Positions 54,367 through 62,487 of a stretch of 64,000 bases of DNA are shown piece by piece. A program made the translations under genes and the position numbers. Source of the DNA: Mitsuaria sp. 7. Its GTDB lineage: Bacteria > Pseudomonadota > Gammaproteobacteria > Burkholderiales > Burkholderiaceae_C. Numbering within the stretch: the first letter of the stretch is position 1; each line of letters starts with the position of its first letter. The stretch lies in NCBI RefSeq assembly GCF_001653795.1, contig NZ_CP011514.1, positions 248,001 to 312,000 on the forward strand, read 5' to 3'. The notes below the pieces were generated by a model that did not search any database, was not told the origin of the DNA, and saw nothing but the letters and a program-made list of their open reading frames with translations.

Positions 54367-54648
54367 TTAGTACGCGAGTGCTCGCCACTTTTCTTTCATG
54401 TGCGAAGAAACGTTCTCGCTCACTCCGCGCCAAGCAGCACTTGTTGCTTCAACAACAAGAATGTTGTCGTTCGCGTCCAAGTGTCTCGTGAGTTGGTTCA
54501 GGGCCGAATTGGCGTCATGCTGCGAACGCACGTACCACGTGGACTTCTGGACATGTGCCCAGGATCCCAGCGCCTTGATCGCGCTGATTAACGAGTCGTA
54601 GTTCTGACCAGGTCGATTCAGGTCGTACGAGATAAACAAGTTGTTCAT
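54367..54648 (-). CDS. Stand-alone Cas2/VapD-fold-like small protein (SinR-type family)
   Basis: The 93-residue protein reads MNNLFISYDLNRPGQNYDSL, then AIKALGSWAHVQKSTWYVRSQHDANSALNQLTRHLDANDNILVVEAT. The pattern of a beta strand ending in SYDL(xxPG), an aromatic YxxL, STWxV, then LDxNDxxLVVE is typical of small proteins often labelled SinR-like or Cas2-like. These have the ferredoxin-type fold of Cas2 and VapD nucleases. No CRISPR array or cas1 is nearby, so it is not part of an adaptation module. Its base composition is less GC-rich than the flanking genome. The start ATG has GAGAAA upstream. It could be a toxin-type nuclease or a phage protein. Confidence 0.65.
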   Translation of the reverse strand: MNNLFISYDLNRPGQNYDSLISAIKALGSWAHVQKSTWYVRSQHDANSALNQLTRHLDANDNILVVEATSAAWRGVSENVSSHMKEKWRALAY

Positions 54649-55357
54649 ACAGTTTCTCGAAAGGTAAATCCCCTAACGTGAAACAAACTGAACAACTACG
54701 ATTGCACTCTTCCGCTGTGATCGCAAGGTCCAGCACCCCCTCGGGGAAACTCGGGGGTAGAGGCGGTATGACGGACTGCAATCCGTCTGCCGCCTCGTTT
54801 CTTTTCGGCTTTCACCGCCGCATGGCCTGTAACTCTATCCAGGTTTTCTGCGTGGTCAAGTACGGTGGGAGTGCTCCTTGCCCGCTTGACTATTGGCTTC
54901 GACGGTCTTAGCACTCGACCGCTACGACTGCTAACGCAGTGACTTCTGACTTTTTCCTCCGTGCAGACATAGGGTTACCTCGATGCTGCAGTGCGGTTTG
55001 CGCATCGCATTTGGCTCAGATGTGTTGCTGATCGCACTCGCGATCCATATCCTCATGGGGATTTTTGCCGGATATAGACCACAATTTTCTTACGGATTTG
55101 TGGCGTTATGGGCAATTTTTGCTAGTCATCGCCTCGCGAATGCGCGACCGTTCCGGTCGAACGGCGCCTGCCCATCCTGGCACTCCCTTGCTGTCGCGGG
55201 CAACTTTCGCTCGCGGAAGGTTCGGTGGCACTGTTTCACTTACAGCGAAGATCCACTTTCGCGGTTCTCCTGCGATTAAGGGGCGATGGGCTCTTCTGAA
55301 GGGATTCAGTTAGAGCCGCAGGTGATCACAAAAGCTCAACGACTCTCGCAAGATCGA
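54649..55357. other. AT-richer intergenic stretch with structured DNA, no firm gene
   Basis: About 700 bases hold no supported gene. Two GC hairpins stand close together: C5/G5 (54736-54740 with 54753-54757, containing a direct repeat CTCGGGG) and a two-part stem at 54760-54796 (GAGGCGG / CCGCCTC outside, GACGGA / TCCGTC inside, CTGCAA loop). The second is followed by GTTTCTTTTC. The second is terminator-like on the plus strand, so a short transcript divergent from the Cas2-like gene is possible. A frame at 54983-55279 with a hydrophobic start (98 residues) is seen but has no recognisable content. Confidence 0.45.
54760..54806 (+). terminator. Terminator-like hairpin opposite the Cas2-like gene
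   Basis: Stem GAGGCGG / CCGCCTC with an inner stem GACGGA / TCCGTC, loop CTGCAA and a TTTCTTTTC tail. It would end a plus-strand transcript that starts between 54650 and 54735. Confidence 0.5.
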
Positions 55358-55564
55358 TCACTGAGTGTGGCAAGGATTTGAACAAGTCCTACAGCCGTTC
55401 ACTTGGTAAAAATACTGGCGGGCGGCCGCGACGGCACCAGCACAGTTCGCATGCATTCCCAGTAGTTGTACGTTCTGAGGTGCGGGCCAGTATTGACACC
55501 CTCGCTTGTGCACCTCGTGATCGCCATTGGCCTGGCTCGCCTTGTTGACGCAGTAATCGTCCAT
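55358..55564 (-). CDS. Small cysteine-rich conserved protein
   Basis: The 68-residue product starts MDDYCVNKASQANGDHEVHK and ends NGCRTCSNPCHTQ. GGGAGGAACC before the ATG is a very good ribosome binding site. The pattern V-N-x3-Q-x-N-G-D-H-E-V-H...C...LG...C..AV..AR..Y...NGC..C...CHT is one I recognise from many small bacterial proteins of unknown function. The cysteines could bind metal. It is probably a real accessory gene inside the tRNA-Ser segment. Confidence 0.7.
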   Translation of the reverse strand: MDDYCVNKASQANGDHEVHKRGCQYWPAPQNVQLLGMHANCAGAVAAARQYFYQVNGCRTCSNPCHTQ

Positions 55565-55728
55565 GGTTCCTCCCGGTGTCCGCCCTTCTTGGGCCAGATG
55601 ACTTTCTACTGATTTGTCGGAGGTGTCATCGTCAACCTGCAGGACGATGAACGTTCGCGTTGATCCCGGTTGGAACGTCTATGGGCAATCGACCGGTGCA
55701 CGATCGATCGGTACGTTCCGCTGGCGAT

Positions 55729-55747
55729 CCTCGCAGCGCAAGCTGCG
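55729..55747 (+). repeat. Right copy of the 19-bp direct repeat
   Basis: This is an exact match to 53433-53451. Here the stem is shorter (ATCC.CGCAGC / GCTGCGGGAT) and the T tract is lost, as expected of a duplicated and decaying copy of the tRNA terminator. It lies about 100 bases before the next chromosomal gene. Confidence 0.5.
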
Positions 55748-55846
55748 GGATTCCGCATTCCGGAGTGGTTGATGGCATTCCAGACTACCGGAGTGGGTCA
55801 GGAAAACTTTCAGCGGTCTTCGGGTGATGTGTCCTAAAGTCATCGC

Positions 55847-56488
55847 ATGTACACGCCCAAGCATTTCAACCTGCCGGACCTGTCGCATGCCCGGCTGATG
55901 ATCCAGGAGCATCCGCTGTCCACGCTGATGCTGATCGATCCGACGCACGGCCTGTCGGCGACGCCGGTGCCGATGATCTGGGGTGCGCCGACCGATCCGG
56001 CGGACGGCGAGGGCTGGTGGCTCGAAGGCCACCTGGCGCGCGCGAACCCGCACATCGCCGCCATGATGTCGCCGGAGCTCGGCGAAGTGCTCGTGCAGTT
56101 CAACGGTCCTGGCGCCTACATCTCGCCGAGCCACTACGACACGCCGCTGTCGGTGCCGACGTGGAACTACCTGACCCTGCAGGTCCATGGCCGCGTGCAG
56201 ATCATCGACGAGGAGCATGCGAAGGACGCGCTGCTCAAGCGTCTGATCGCGACGCAGGAACCCGACTACGCCGCGCAATGGCGCGGTCTGCCGGAAGACT
56301 TCCAACGCAAGATGCTGGGCGCGATCGTCGGCTTCCGCGTGCCGGTCGAGCGCTGGACGATGAAGGCCAAGATCAGCCAGAACCGCAGCGCCGTCGAGCG
56401 CGAGCGCATCCTCGCGCATCAGGAGCACCACGGCTCGCTGGAGGAGCAGATCCTTGCGAGATGGGTGAGGGAACTGGCGCCTCGTTGA
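55847..56488 (+). CDS. FMN-binding PaiB-type protein
   Basis: The 213-residue protein belongs to the FMN-binding negative transcriptional regulator family (PaiB). It starts MYTPKHFNLPDLSHARLMIQEHPLSTLMLI and has ATPVPMIW, GHLARANPHIAAM, VLVQFNGPGAYISPSHYDTPLSVPTWNYLTLQVHGRVQII and GFRVPVERWTMKAKISQNRS. The split-barrel FMN-binding fold is expected. In Bacillus PaiB represses sporulation and protease genes; its role in proteobacteria is unclear. The gene stands just outside the right copy of the direct repeat. Confidence 0.9.
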   Translation: MYTPKHFNLPDLSHARLMIQEHPLSTLMLIDPTHGLSATPVPMIWGAPTDPADGEGWWLEGHLARANPHIAAMMSPELGEVLVQFNGPGAYISPSHYDTPLSVPTWNYLTLQVHGRVQIIDEEHAKDALLKRLIATQEPDYAAQWRGLPEDFQRKMLGAIVGFRVPVERWTMKAKISQNRSAVERERILAHQEHHGSLEEQILARWVRELAPR

Positions 56489-56570
56489 GCGAGGGATCGC
56501 TCTCGGGGTCAGGTCTTGCTGCAGTGATCCGCTGCCAAATGTTCTGACGTGGATCGACGTCGCCCAAAAG

Positions 56571-56601
56571 GAAGGCCCGCTGCAAGCGGGCCTTCTCTTT
56601 G
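56571..56601. terminator. Bidirectional terminator between the PaiB-like gene and etfD
   Basis: A 10-bp stem GAAGGCCCGC / GCGGGCCTTC with a TGCAA loop lies between two convergent genes. TCTTTGTT follows on the plus strand and CTTTTGGG on the minus strand. Confidence 0.85.
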
Positions 56602-56632
56602 TTGGAACGGCGCGGCGTCGAGCCGCCTTCGA

Positions 56633-58318
56633 TCACATGCTCACATAGTTCGGTCCGCCGCCGCCTTCCGGCGTGACCCAGACGATGTTCTGGGTCGGGT
56701 CCTTGATGTCGCAGGTCTTGCAGTGCACGCAGTTCTGCGCGTTGATCTGCAGGCGCTCGACGTTGTCATCCGATTTCACGAACTCGTAGACGCCAGCCGG
56801 GCAGTAGCGGGCTTCCGGGCCGGCGTACTTCGCCAGGTTGACCTGCACGGGAATGCTGTTGTCCTTCAGCGTCAGATGGGCCGGCTGGTTCTCTTCATGG
56901 TTCGTGTTGGACACGAACACCGACGAGAGCCGGTCGAAGGTCAGCTTGCCGTCGGGCTTCGGATACTCGATCTTCGGCATCTCCGACGCGGGGCGCAGGA
57001 AGACGTGATCGGGCTTGTCGCGATGCAGCGTCCACGGCGGGCTCTTGATGCCCAGCTTGGGCAGCAGCCACTGCTCGATGCCCGTCATCAGCGAGCCGAC
57101 GATCGTGCCCTTCTTGAACCAGGCCTTGAAGTTGCGCGATTGATCCAGCTCCTCGCGCAGCCAGCTCTTCTCGAAGGCGGCCGGATAGGCGCTCAGCTCG
57201 TCGAACGAACGGCCCGCGGCCAGCGCCTCGGCGATGGCCTCGGCGCACATCATCCCGGACTTGATCGCCGCATGGCTGCCCTTGATGCGCGCGGCGTTCA
57301 GGTAGCCGGCGTCGTCGCCGACCAGCGCGCCGCCCGGGAAGACCTGCTTGGGCAGGCTCAGCAGGCCGCCCGCGGTGATCGCGCGGGCGCCGTAGCCCAG
57401 GCGCTTGCCGCCCTCGATGTGCTTGCGGATCGAGGGATGCGTCTTCCAGCGCTGCATCTCCTCGAAGGGCGACATCCACGGGTTCTGGTAGTCCAGGCCG
57501 ACCACGAAGCCCAGCGTCACCTTGTTGCCTTCGAGGTGGTACAGGAAGCCGCCGCCGTAGGTCGCGTTGTCCAGCGGCCAGCCGGCGGTGTGCACGACCA
57601 GGCCGGGCTGCGCCTTGTCGGCCGGCACTTCCCACAGCTCCTTGATGCCGATGCCGTAGGTCTGCGGATCCTTGCCCGCGTCGAGCTGGAACTTCGCGAT
57701 CAGCTGCTTGCCCAGATGGCCGCGCGCGCCTTCCGCGAAGATCGTGTACTTGCCGTGCAGCTCCATGCCGAGCTGGAAGCTCTCATGCGGCTCGCCGTCC
57801 TTGCCGACGCCCACGTTGCCCGTCGCCACGCCCTTCACGCGGCCCTGCTCGTCGTAGACGACCTCGGCGGCGGCGAAGCCGGCGAAGATCTCCACGCCCA
57901 GCGCCTCGGCCTGCTGCGCCAGCCACTTCGTGACGTTGCCCAGCGAGATGACGTAGTTGCCGTGGTTGTGGAAGCAGCGCGGGATCAGCGCCTGCGGCGT
58001 GTCGGTGTGGCCGGACTCCTTCAGGAAGAGCACCTGGTCGGCCGTGACGGCCTGGTTCAGCGGCGCGCCGAGTTCCTTCCAGTTGGGGAACAGCTCGGTG
58101 ATCGCGCGCGGGTCCATGACCGCGCCGGACAGGATGTGCGCGCCGGCCTCGGAGCCCTTCTCCAGCACCACCACCGAGATCTCCTGGCCCTTCTCCGCGG
58201 CGATCTGCTTCAGACGGATCGCGGTGGCGAGGCCGGCGGGACCGCCGCCGACGACCACGACGTCGTATTCCATGCTGTCGCGCGGACCGTACTGGGCGAT
58301 GAGTTCTTCGGAGGTCAT
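56633..58318 (-). CDS. Electron transfer flavoprotein-ubiquinone oxidoreductase
   Basis: ETF-QO passes electrons from fatty-acid and amino-acid acyl-CoA dehydrogenases to the quinone pool. The 561-residue product has the FAD-binding EYDVVVVGGGPAGLATAIRLKQ, GAHILSGAVMDP, a ubiquinone-binding middle region, and the 4Fe-4S segment YCPAGVYEF...INAQNCVHCKTCDIKDPTQNIVWVTPEGGGGPNY. It ends in the usual GPNYxxM. Two ATG codons are close (58324 and 58318). The second is preferred because AAGGA lies at the proper distance. The etfA/etfB genes are not in the window. Confidence 0.95.
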   Translation of the reverse strand: MTSEELIAQYGPRDSMEYDVVVVGGGPAGLATAIRLKQIAAEKGQEISVVVLEKGSEAGAHILSGAVMDPRAITELFPNWKELGAPLNQAVTADQVLFLKESGHTDTPQALIPRCFHNHGNYVISLGNVTKWLAQQAEALGVEIFAGFAAAEVVYDEQGRVKGVATGNVGVGKDGEPHESFQLGMELHGKYTIFAEGARGHLGKQLIAKFQLDAGKDPQTYGIGIKELWEVPADKAQPGLVVHTAGWPLDNATYGGGFLYHLEGNKVTLGFVVGLDYQNPWMSPFEEMQRWKTHPSIRKHIEGGKRLGYGARAITAGGLLSLPKQVFPGGALVGDDAGYLNAARIKGSHAAIKSGMMCAEAIAEALAAGRSFDELSAYPAAFEKSWLREELDQSRNFKAWFKKGTIVGSLMTGIEQWLLPKLGIKSPPWTLHRDKPDHVFLRPASEMPKIEYPKPDGKLTFDRLSSVFVSNTNHEENQPAHLTLKDNSIPVQVNLAKYAGPEARYCPAGVYEFVKSDDNVERLQINAQNCVHCKTCDIKDPTQNIVWVTPEGGGGPNYVSM

Positions 58319-58563
58319 GGTCATCCTTGCTCGTTCTAGTCGGAGTCCTGGCCGTGCACGCGCGGATCGGCGGGGGCCGGCTCGCTGTCTGGCTGGGGCG
58401 GTTTGCGGCGCATTCTAGCTGTGTGATGGAGAAAAAAGAACGATCGTGCTTTTTATAGGCGGAGGACGGGCCGGGGACGGGCCTTGCCCCGAACGGGAGG
58501 CGGCGCGGAACGGGGCCTCGCCGTACGATGCGGCGCGACTGCAGACACTCTTCGAGGACCCCC

Positions 58564-58965
58564 ATGAGCATTCACGTTCAACGCGACAAGACCGGCCCGA
58601 TGCGCCAGACGGTGAGCATCCGCAAGCATGTGCTGACGGCGGACCAATCCGTCGAAGGCGGCGGCGAGGACGCCGGCCCCGACGCCCACGAGCTCTATGA
58701 CGCCGCGCTGGCGTCCTGCAAGGCGCTGACGGTGCTCTGGTACGCGCGGCGCAAGGGCATGGCCCTGGAGGACGTGCTGGTGGACGTGGAGAGCGACCGT
58801 TCGCAGGAGCGCCAGGGACTCTACAAGCTCAAGGCGACGCTGACCTTCGTCGGCACCCTGAGCGACGAGGAACGCCAGCAGCTGCTGGCCGTGGCCGACA
58901 AGTGCCCGGTGCACAAGCTGATGACGCAGGTGAAGACGGAGATCGAGACGGTGATGGCCGGGTGA
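58564..58965 (+). CDS. OsmC-family protein
   Basis: The 133-residue protein belongs to the OsmC/Ohr superfamily of thiol peroxidases. It contains DAHELYDAALASCKALTVLWYARRKGMALEDVLVDVESDR with the first active-site cysteine in ASCKA and the second in LAVADKCPVHKLM. That is the two-cysteine arrangement of this family, with a YhfA-like pattern. It probably removes organic peroxides. The ATG at 58564 gives the family start MSIHVQRDKTGPMRQTVSIRKH. It is divergent from etfD. Confidence 0.88.
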   Translation: MSIHVQRDKTGPMRQTVSIRKHVLTADQSVEGGGEDAGPDAHELYDAALASCKALTVLWYARRKGMALEDVLVDVESDRSQERQGLYKLKATLTFVGTLSDEERQQLLAVADKCPVHKLMTQVKTEIETVMAG

Positions 58966-59151
58966 GCCGGGCGGCGTCGGGGCTGCATCGGGCCGACAGA
59001 GGGCTGACATCGAACCCTGTCGCGTGCGCCCGGCGCGCGATCGGTTCGGCGCTGGACGCTGTCGCGGGAGGATCATCGTGGGGCGGGTCTTGCGTGCTAT
59101 CGTGATCGGCACCTGTCCGGTCACACGAGAAGTTTTGCGAGAGACCTTGCC

Positions 59152-59934
59152 ATGAGCTACAGCATCGATCTGGAGGGCCGCGTAGCCCTCGTCACGGGCG
59201 CGTCCAGCGGATTGGGCGCGCAGTTCGCCAGGACCCTGGCGAAGTCGGGCGCCTGCGTGGTGCTGGCGGCCAGACGCGTGGACCGCCTGAAGGACCTGCG
59301 CGCGGAGATCGAGGCCGGCGGCGGCGACGCGCACGTGGTGCAGATGGACGTCACCGACCTGGAGAGCATCGCCGCGGCGGTGGCGCGGGCGGAGACGGAA
59401 GTCGGCACGCTGGACATCCTGATCAACAACTCCGGCGTCAGCACGACGCAGCGGCTGGTCGACGTGTCGCCGGAGGATTTCGACTTCGTGATGGACACGA
59501 ACGTGCGCGGCGCGTTCTTCGTCGCGCAGGAAGTGGGCAAGCGCATGCTGGCGCGGGCGCGCGGCGCGGCGCCGGGCACCTACACGGGCGGCCGCATCGT
59601 CAACATCGCGTCGATGGCGGGGCTGCGGGTGCTGTCGCAGATCGGCGTCTATGCGATGAGCAAGGCGGCGGTCATCCACATGACCAAGGCGATGGCGCTG
59701 GAGTGGGGCAAGTTCGACATCAACGTCAACGCCATCTGCCCCGGCTACATCGACACGGAGATCAACCACCACCACTGGCAGACCGACCAGGGCCGCAAGC
59801 TGGTGGAACTGCTGCCGCGCAAGCGCGTGGGCATGCCGCAGGACCTGGACACGACGCTGCTGATGCTGTGCGCGAAGGAAAGCCGCTTCATCAACGGCGC
59901 GGTCATCCAGGCGGACGACGGATTCGGGGTTTGA
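59152..59934 (+). CDS. Short-chain dehydrogenase/reductase
   Basis: The 260-residue SDR has the cofactor motif TGASSGLGAQFA, NNSGVS, the catalytic serine in NIASMAG and YAMSKAAV (Tyr-x3-Lys), and a C-terminal PGYIDTEINHHHWQTDQGRKLVELLPRKRVGMPQDLDTTLLMLC. The GxxxGxG spacing and the arginine after the second strand (AARRVDRLK) favour NADP. The substrate is not determined; the sequence looks like SDRs of acyl-CoA or hydroxysteroid type. It lies 16 bases before yceH and is probably cotranscribed with it. Confidence 0.88.
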   Translation: MSYSIDLEGRVALVTGASSGLGAQFARTLAKSGACVVLAARRVDRLKDLRAEIEAGGGDAHVVQMDVTDLESIAAAVARAETEVGTLDILINNSGVSTTQRLVDVSPEDFDFVMDTNVRGAFFVAQEVGKRMLARARGAAPGTYTGGRIVNIASMAGLRVLSQIGVYAMSKAAVIHMTKAMALEWGKFDINVNAICPGYIDTEINHHHWQTDQGRKLVELLPRKRVGMPQDLDTTLLMLCAKESRFINGAVIQADDGFGV

Positions 59935-59950
59935 GGAAAGAAGCGAGCCG

Positions 59951-60601
59951 ATGGCTGTGAGAGAACTGGGCGCGCTGGAAGCGCGCGTGCTGGCGGTGCT
60001 GGTGGAGAAGGAGTCCACGGTGCCGGACAGTTATCCGATGTCGCTGAACAGCCTGACGCTGGGCGTGAACCAGAAGACCGCGCGCGATCCGGTGATGAAC
60101 GCGAGCGAGGCCGACGTGGCCGCGGTGCTGGACGAGTTGAAGGCGATGAGCCTGGTCAACACGGTGAGCGGCAGCCGCGTGGCGCGGTTCGAGCACAACA
60201 TGAAGCGCGTGCTGGGCGTGCCGAGGCAGGCGGAGGCGCTGTTGTCGGTGCTGATCCTGCGCGGGCCGCAGACCTCGGCGGAACTGCGCTTGAACTGCGA
60301 GCGGCTGCATCGCTTCGCGGACGTGTCGTCGGTGGAGGGATTCCTCGACGAGCTCGCGGCGCGCGAGCCCGCGCTGGCGGTGAAGCTGGCGAAGGCGCCT
60401 GGCGCGCGCGAGGCGCGGTGGGCGCATCTGCTGAGCGGCGAACCGGCGGTGCCGGTGTACGTGGCGTCGGCGTCCTCATCGAGCGCCAGCTCGTCATCGA
60501 ATAGCGCGCGCGATGAAGAGATCGCGGCGCTGCGGGCCGAAGTCGATCAGTTGAAGGCGGCAGTGGCGAAGATCCAGTCGGAGCTCGGCATCACCGATTG
60601 A
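59951..60601 (+). CDS. YceH-family (DUF480) protein
   Basis: The 216-residue protein starts MAVRELGALEARVLAVLVEKESTVPDSYPMSLNSLTLGVNQKTARDPVM and has LDELKAMSLVNTVSGSRVARFEHNM, LSVLILRGPQTSAELRLNCERLHRF and ALAVKLAKAPGAREARWAHLLSGE. These are the winged-helix segments of DUF480/YceH. A serine-rich insertion (SASSSSASSSSNS) separates these from a terminal coiled coil (EEIAALRAEVDQLKAAVAKIQSELG). The function of YceH is not established; nucleic-acid binding is suggested by the fold. Confidence 0.92.
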   Translation: MAVRELGALEARVLAVLVEKESTVPDSYPMSLNSLTLGVNQKTARDPVMNASEADVAAVLDELKAMSLVNTVSGSRVARFEHNMKRVLGVPRQAEALLSVLILRGPQTSAELRLNCERLHRFADVSSVEGFLDELAAREPALAVKLAKAPGAREARWAHLLSGEPAVPVYVASASSSSASSSSNSARDEEIAALRAEVDQLKAAVAKIQSELGITD

Positions 60602-60685
60602 AGCGGGGGCGCTCCGTACGCTCACCTGCTTCAGCCGATCGGGTTCCTCGCGATTGATCCCTCAGGATTTGATCCTCCAGGTCTG

Positions 60686-61765
60686 ATGCAAGTGCAGAAG
60701 CTCCTTCGTTTTCTCGCCCTGACGCCAGCCGCCGCCGCAGTCTTTTCGGCGGCAGCCAGCTGTGGCGCCGAGGACGACGCCAGATCCAGGCAATTTTCCG
60801 GAGCCTCGCTGGAGACGGTGAAGACCAGCGCGGAGCGCGGTGATGCCGCCGCGCAGAACGAACTCGGCCGTCGTGCGGGACTCGGCCTCGGGATGCCGAG
60901 GAATGCCGCGTCATCCCTCGACTGGTACCGCAAGTCTGCCGACCAGGCGTTCTGTGCGGCAGAGGCGAACGTGGCCTTCATGTATCTGGCCGGGGAGGGC
61001 ACGCAGAAGGATGCTGGTGCCGCCAGGGACTGGGCGTTGAAGGCGGCGGGACAAGGTGCCGGACGGGCGCAGTACATGCTGGGCTACCTCTACGCCACGG
61101 GCGCCCTTGGGAAAGCGGATGGCAGATCCGCGGAGGAATGGTTTCTCAAGGCCGCGAATCAAGGCGACGTGGCGTCACAGCGCGCGCTGATCAAGTTCTA
61201 CGAGGATGGCGAGCTGGTCCCGGCGAACCCCGTCGAATCGGCCCGATGGCTGCATCGTGTGCGCGACGCCGCGATGGGTGCGCCATGGCGGAAGGACGCC
61301 GCTCAGACGACCCCCAGCGTGGATGCCGCGGGCGCCACGGATGCCAAGGACACTTACGCGATGCAGATGCATCTCGGCGTCATCGGGGCATGGCAGGTGG
61401 GCCCGGAGGCGGTGCTTCGCTACTGCCGGAAGGAGGATCCGACGGGTGAGCCGGGCCGAGCCGCCAAGTACGAGTCATGGCAGAAGGAGAACGCCACGCT
61501 TCGCACTGAGGTCGAGCTCCGCTTCAATCGCTCGCTCCCGATGTTTCCTCCAGCCAACTCGCCGGCGAACCCGGTTGAGGCGGTCAGGGCCGCGGTGACC
61601 TTGAGTGTCCTGAAACAGACCTTCCTCGGGAAGTCTCCCGACGAGGTCGTGACGATCTGCAAGGCCTACGCGCAGCCGGATTTTCCGCTGTGGAGCCCGG
61701 AACGAATCGATCGTGTGCGCGCGTCGATGGCCGTGTTGGAGGCCGCCGCAAGCGCGCGGCGCTGA
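60686..61765 (+). CDS. Sel1-repeat exported protein, possible lipoprotein
   Basis: The 359-residue protein begins with a signal segment MQVQKLLRFLALTPAAAAVFSAAASC; the cysteine at about residue 26 could be a lipid attachment site. It contains Sel1-type repeats: DAAAQNELGRRAGLGLGMPRNAASSLDWYRKSAD, CAAEANVAFMYLAGEGTQKDAGAARDWALKAA, RAQYMLGYLYATGALGKADGRSAEEWFLKAA and VASQRALIKFYEDGELVPANPVESARWL. The C-terminal 150 residues are different and unrecognised. Such proteins mediate protein contacts in the periplasm. A neighbouring small protein looks immunity-like. Confidence 0.8.
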   Translation: MQVQKLLRFLALTPAAAAVFSAAASCGAEDDARSRQFSGASLETVKTSAERGDAAAQNELGRRAGLGLGMPRNAASSLDWYRKSADQAFCAAEANVAFMYLAGEGTQKDAGAARDWALKAAGQGAGRAQYMLGYLYATGALGKADGRSAEEWFLKAANQGDVASQRALIKFYEDGELVPANPVESARWLHRVRDAAMGAPWRKDAAQTTPSVDAAGATDAKDTYAMQMHLGVIGAWQVGPEAVLRYCRKEDPTGEPGRAAKYESWQKENATLRTEVELRFNRSLPMFPPANSPANPVEAVRAAVTLSVLKQTFLGKSPDEVVTICKAYAQPDFPLWSPERIDRVRASMAVLEAAASARR

Positions 61766-61913
61766 TCCCTGATGCGTCGCGACCGACGCTCAGTCCGATC
61801 GGATGAAAGCCGTCGACCGAATGCGCGACGCTGCCGAAGGTGGCTGCTTTTCGGGCGTGTTGATGGACGAAGCGGCGTGACGCCGGTGACTACGCTCGCT
61901 GGAGAATGCGGAG

Positions 61914-62408
61914 ATGACCATGCAGCCAGACATGTCCAAGGTTTTTGAATGGAACACCTACTTTGAGCGTTCGGGCTCCAGGGACGACGATGCAGTGAGG
62001 ATTGCAGCGCTACACCAGGAGGCTAAGGGCTTCCTGACATCTTTCAAGTGGTGCGTGGCGGTGGAAGAGGAGTACGTGGGCTTCATCTTTCCCGGGATAG
62101 TCGGCGTGTTCCTGTTCAAGATTCAAGGCATAAGCGAGGCGATTGACGAATGGGTGTGGATCGTCGTCGGAGACTTGCCGCCCGCCTACATCACATGCGA
62201 AGAGAGCCCGAATCCCGCGACAGCTCTGGATTCCTACATGGGGGCGATGCGGGAGTGGATTGAAGCGATCGATCGCGGCGATTCCGTCGACGGACTCATT
62301 CCCGTCAATGCGCCAGCGACGAGGGAGACGGCCAAGCAACTTGCTGCGCGTCTGAAGTTCATTGATGAAAATATCTTGTCTGGTTATGACGAGGACCTTA
62401 AAGCGTAA
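61914..62408 (+). CDS. Conserved protein of unknown function, immunity-like
   Basis: The 164-residue cytoplasmic protein is acidic and aromatic: FTFKWCVAVEEEYVGFIFPGIVGVFLFKI-like N-terminal half, then DEWVWIVVGDLPPAYITCEESPNPATALDSYMGAMREWIEAI and NAPATRETAKQLAARLKFIDENIL. The W-x-V-V-G-D-L-P-x-A-Y and Y...M..W pattern is one I associate with small hypothetical proteins that sit beside toxin genes; this is memory, not a search. Its base composition is visibly lower in GC than its neighbours, suggesting horizontal origin. No toxin gene is adjacent in the window. Confidence 0.6.
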   Translation: MTMQPDMSKVFEWNTYFERSGSRDDDAVRIAALHQEAKGFLTSFKWCVAVEEEYVGFIFPGIVGVFLFKIQGISEAIDEWVWIVVGDLPPAYITCEESPNPATALDSYMGAMREWIEAIDRGDSVDGLIPVNAPATRETAKQLAARLKFIDENILSGYDEDLKA

Positions 62409-62487
62409 GAGCGCTTAAGGTGAGCCCGCGTTGCTCATTTCCAAGGCTCGGTTGAACGCTTCGACCGCTCAATACCCGTTGAGTTCG

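Noticed and set aside
54367..54648. CRISPR-Cas adaptation module
   Set aside because: The Cas2-like protein is alone: no direct-repeat array and no cas1 or effector motifs are visible within the window.
54515..54781. 88-codon minus-strand frame overlapping the Cas2-like gene start
   Set aside because: It overlaps the better supported gene, crosses the hairpins and has no family character.
54700..54806. Retron-type structured RNA
   Set aside because: The hairpins are suggestive, but no reverse transcriptase gene is present nearby.
54983..55279. 98-codon frame with a hydrophobic N-terminus
   Set aside because: No ribosome binding site or family pattern; it was kept only as a remark in the intergenic entry.
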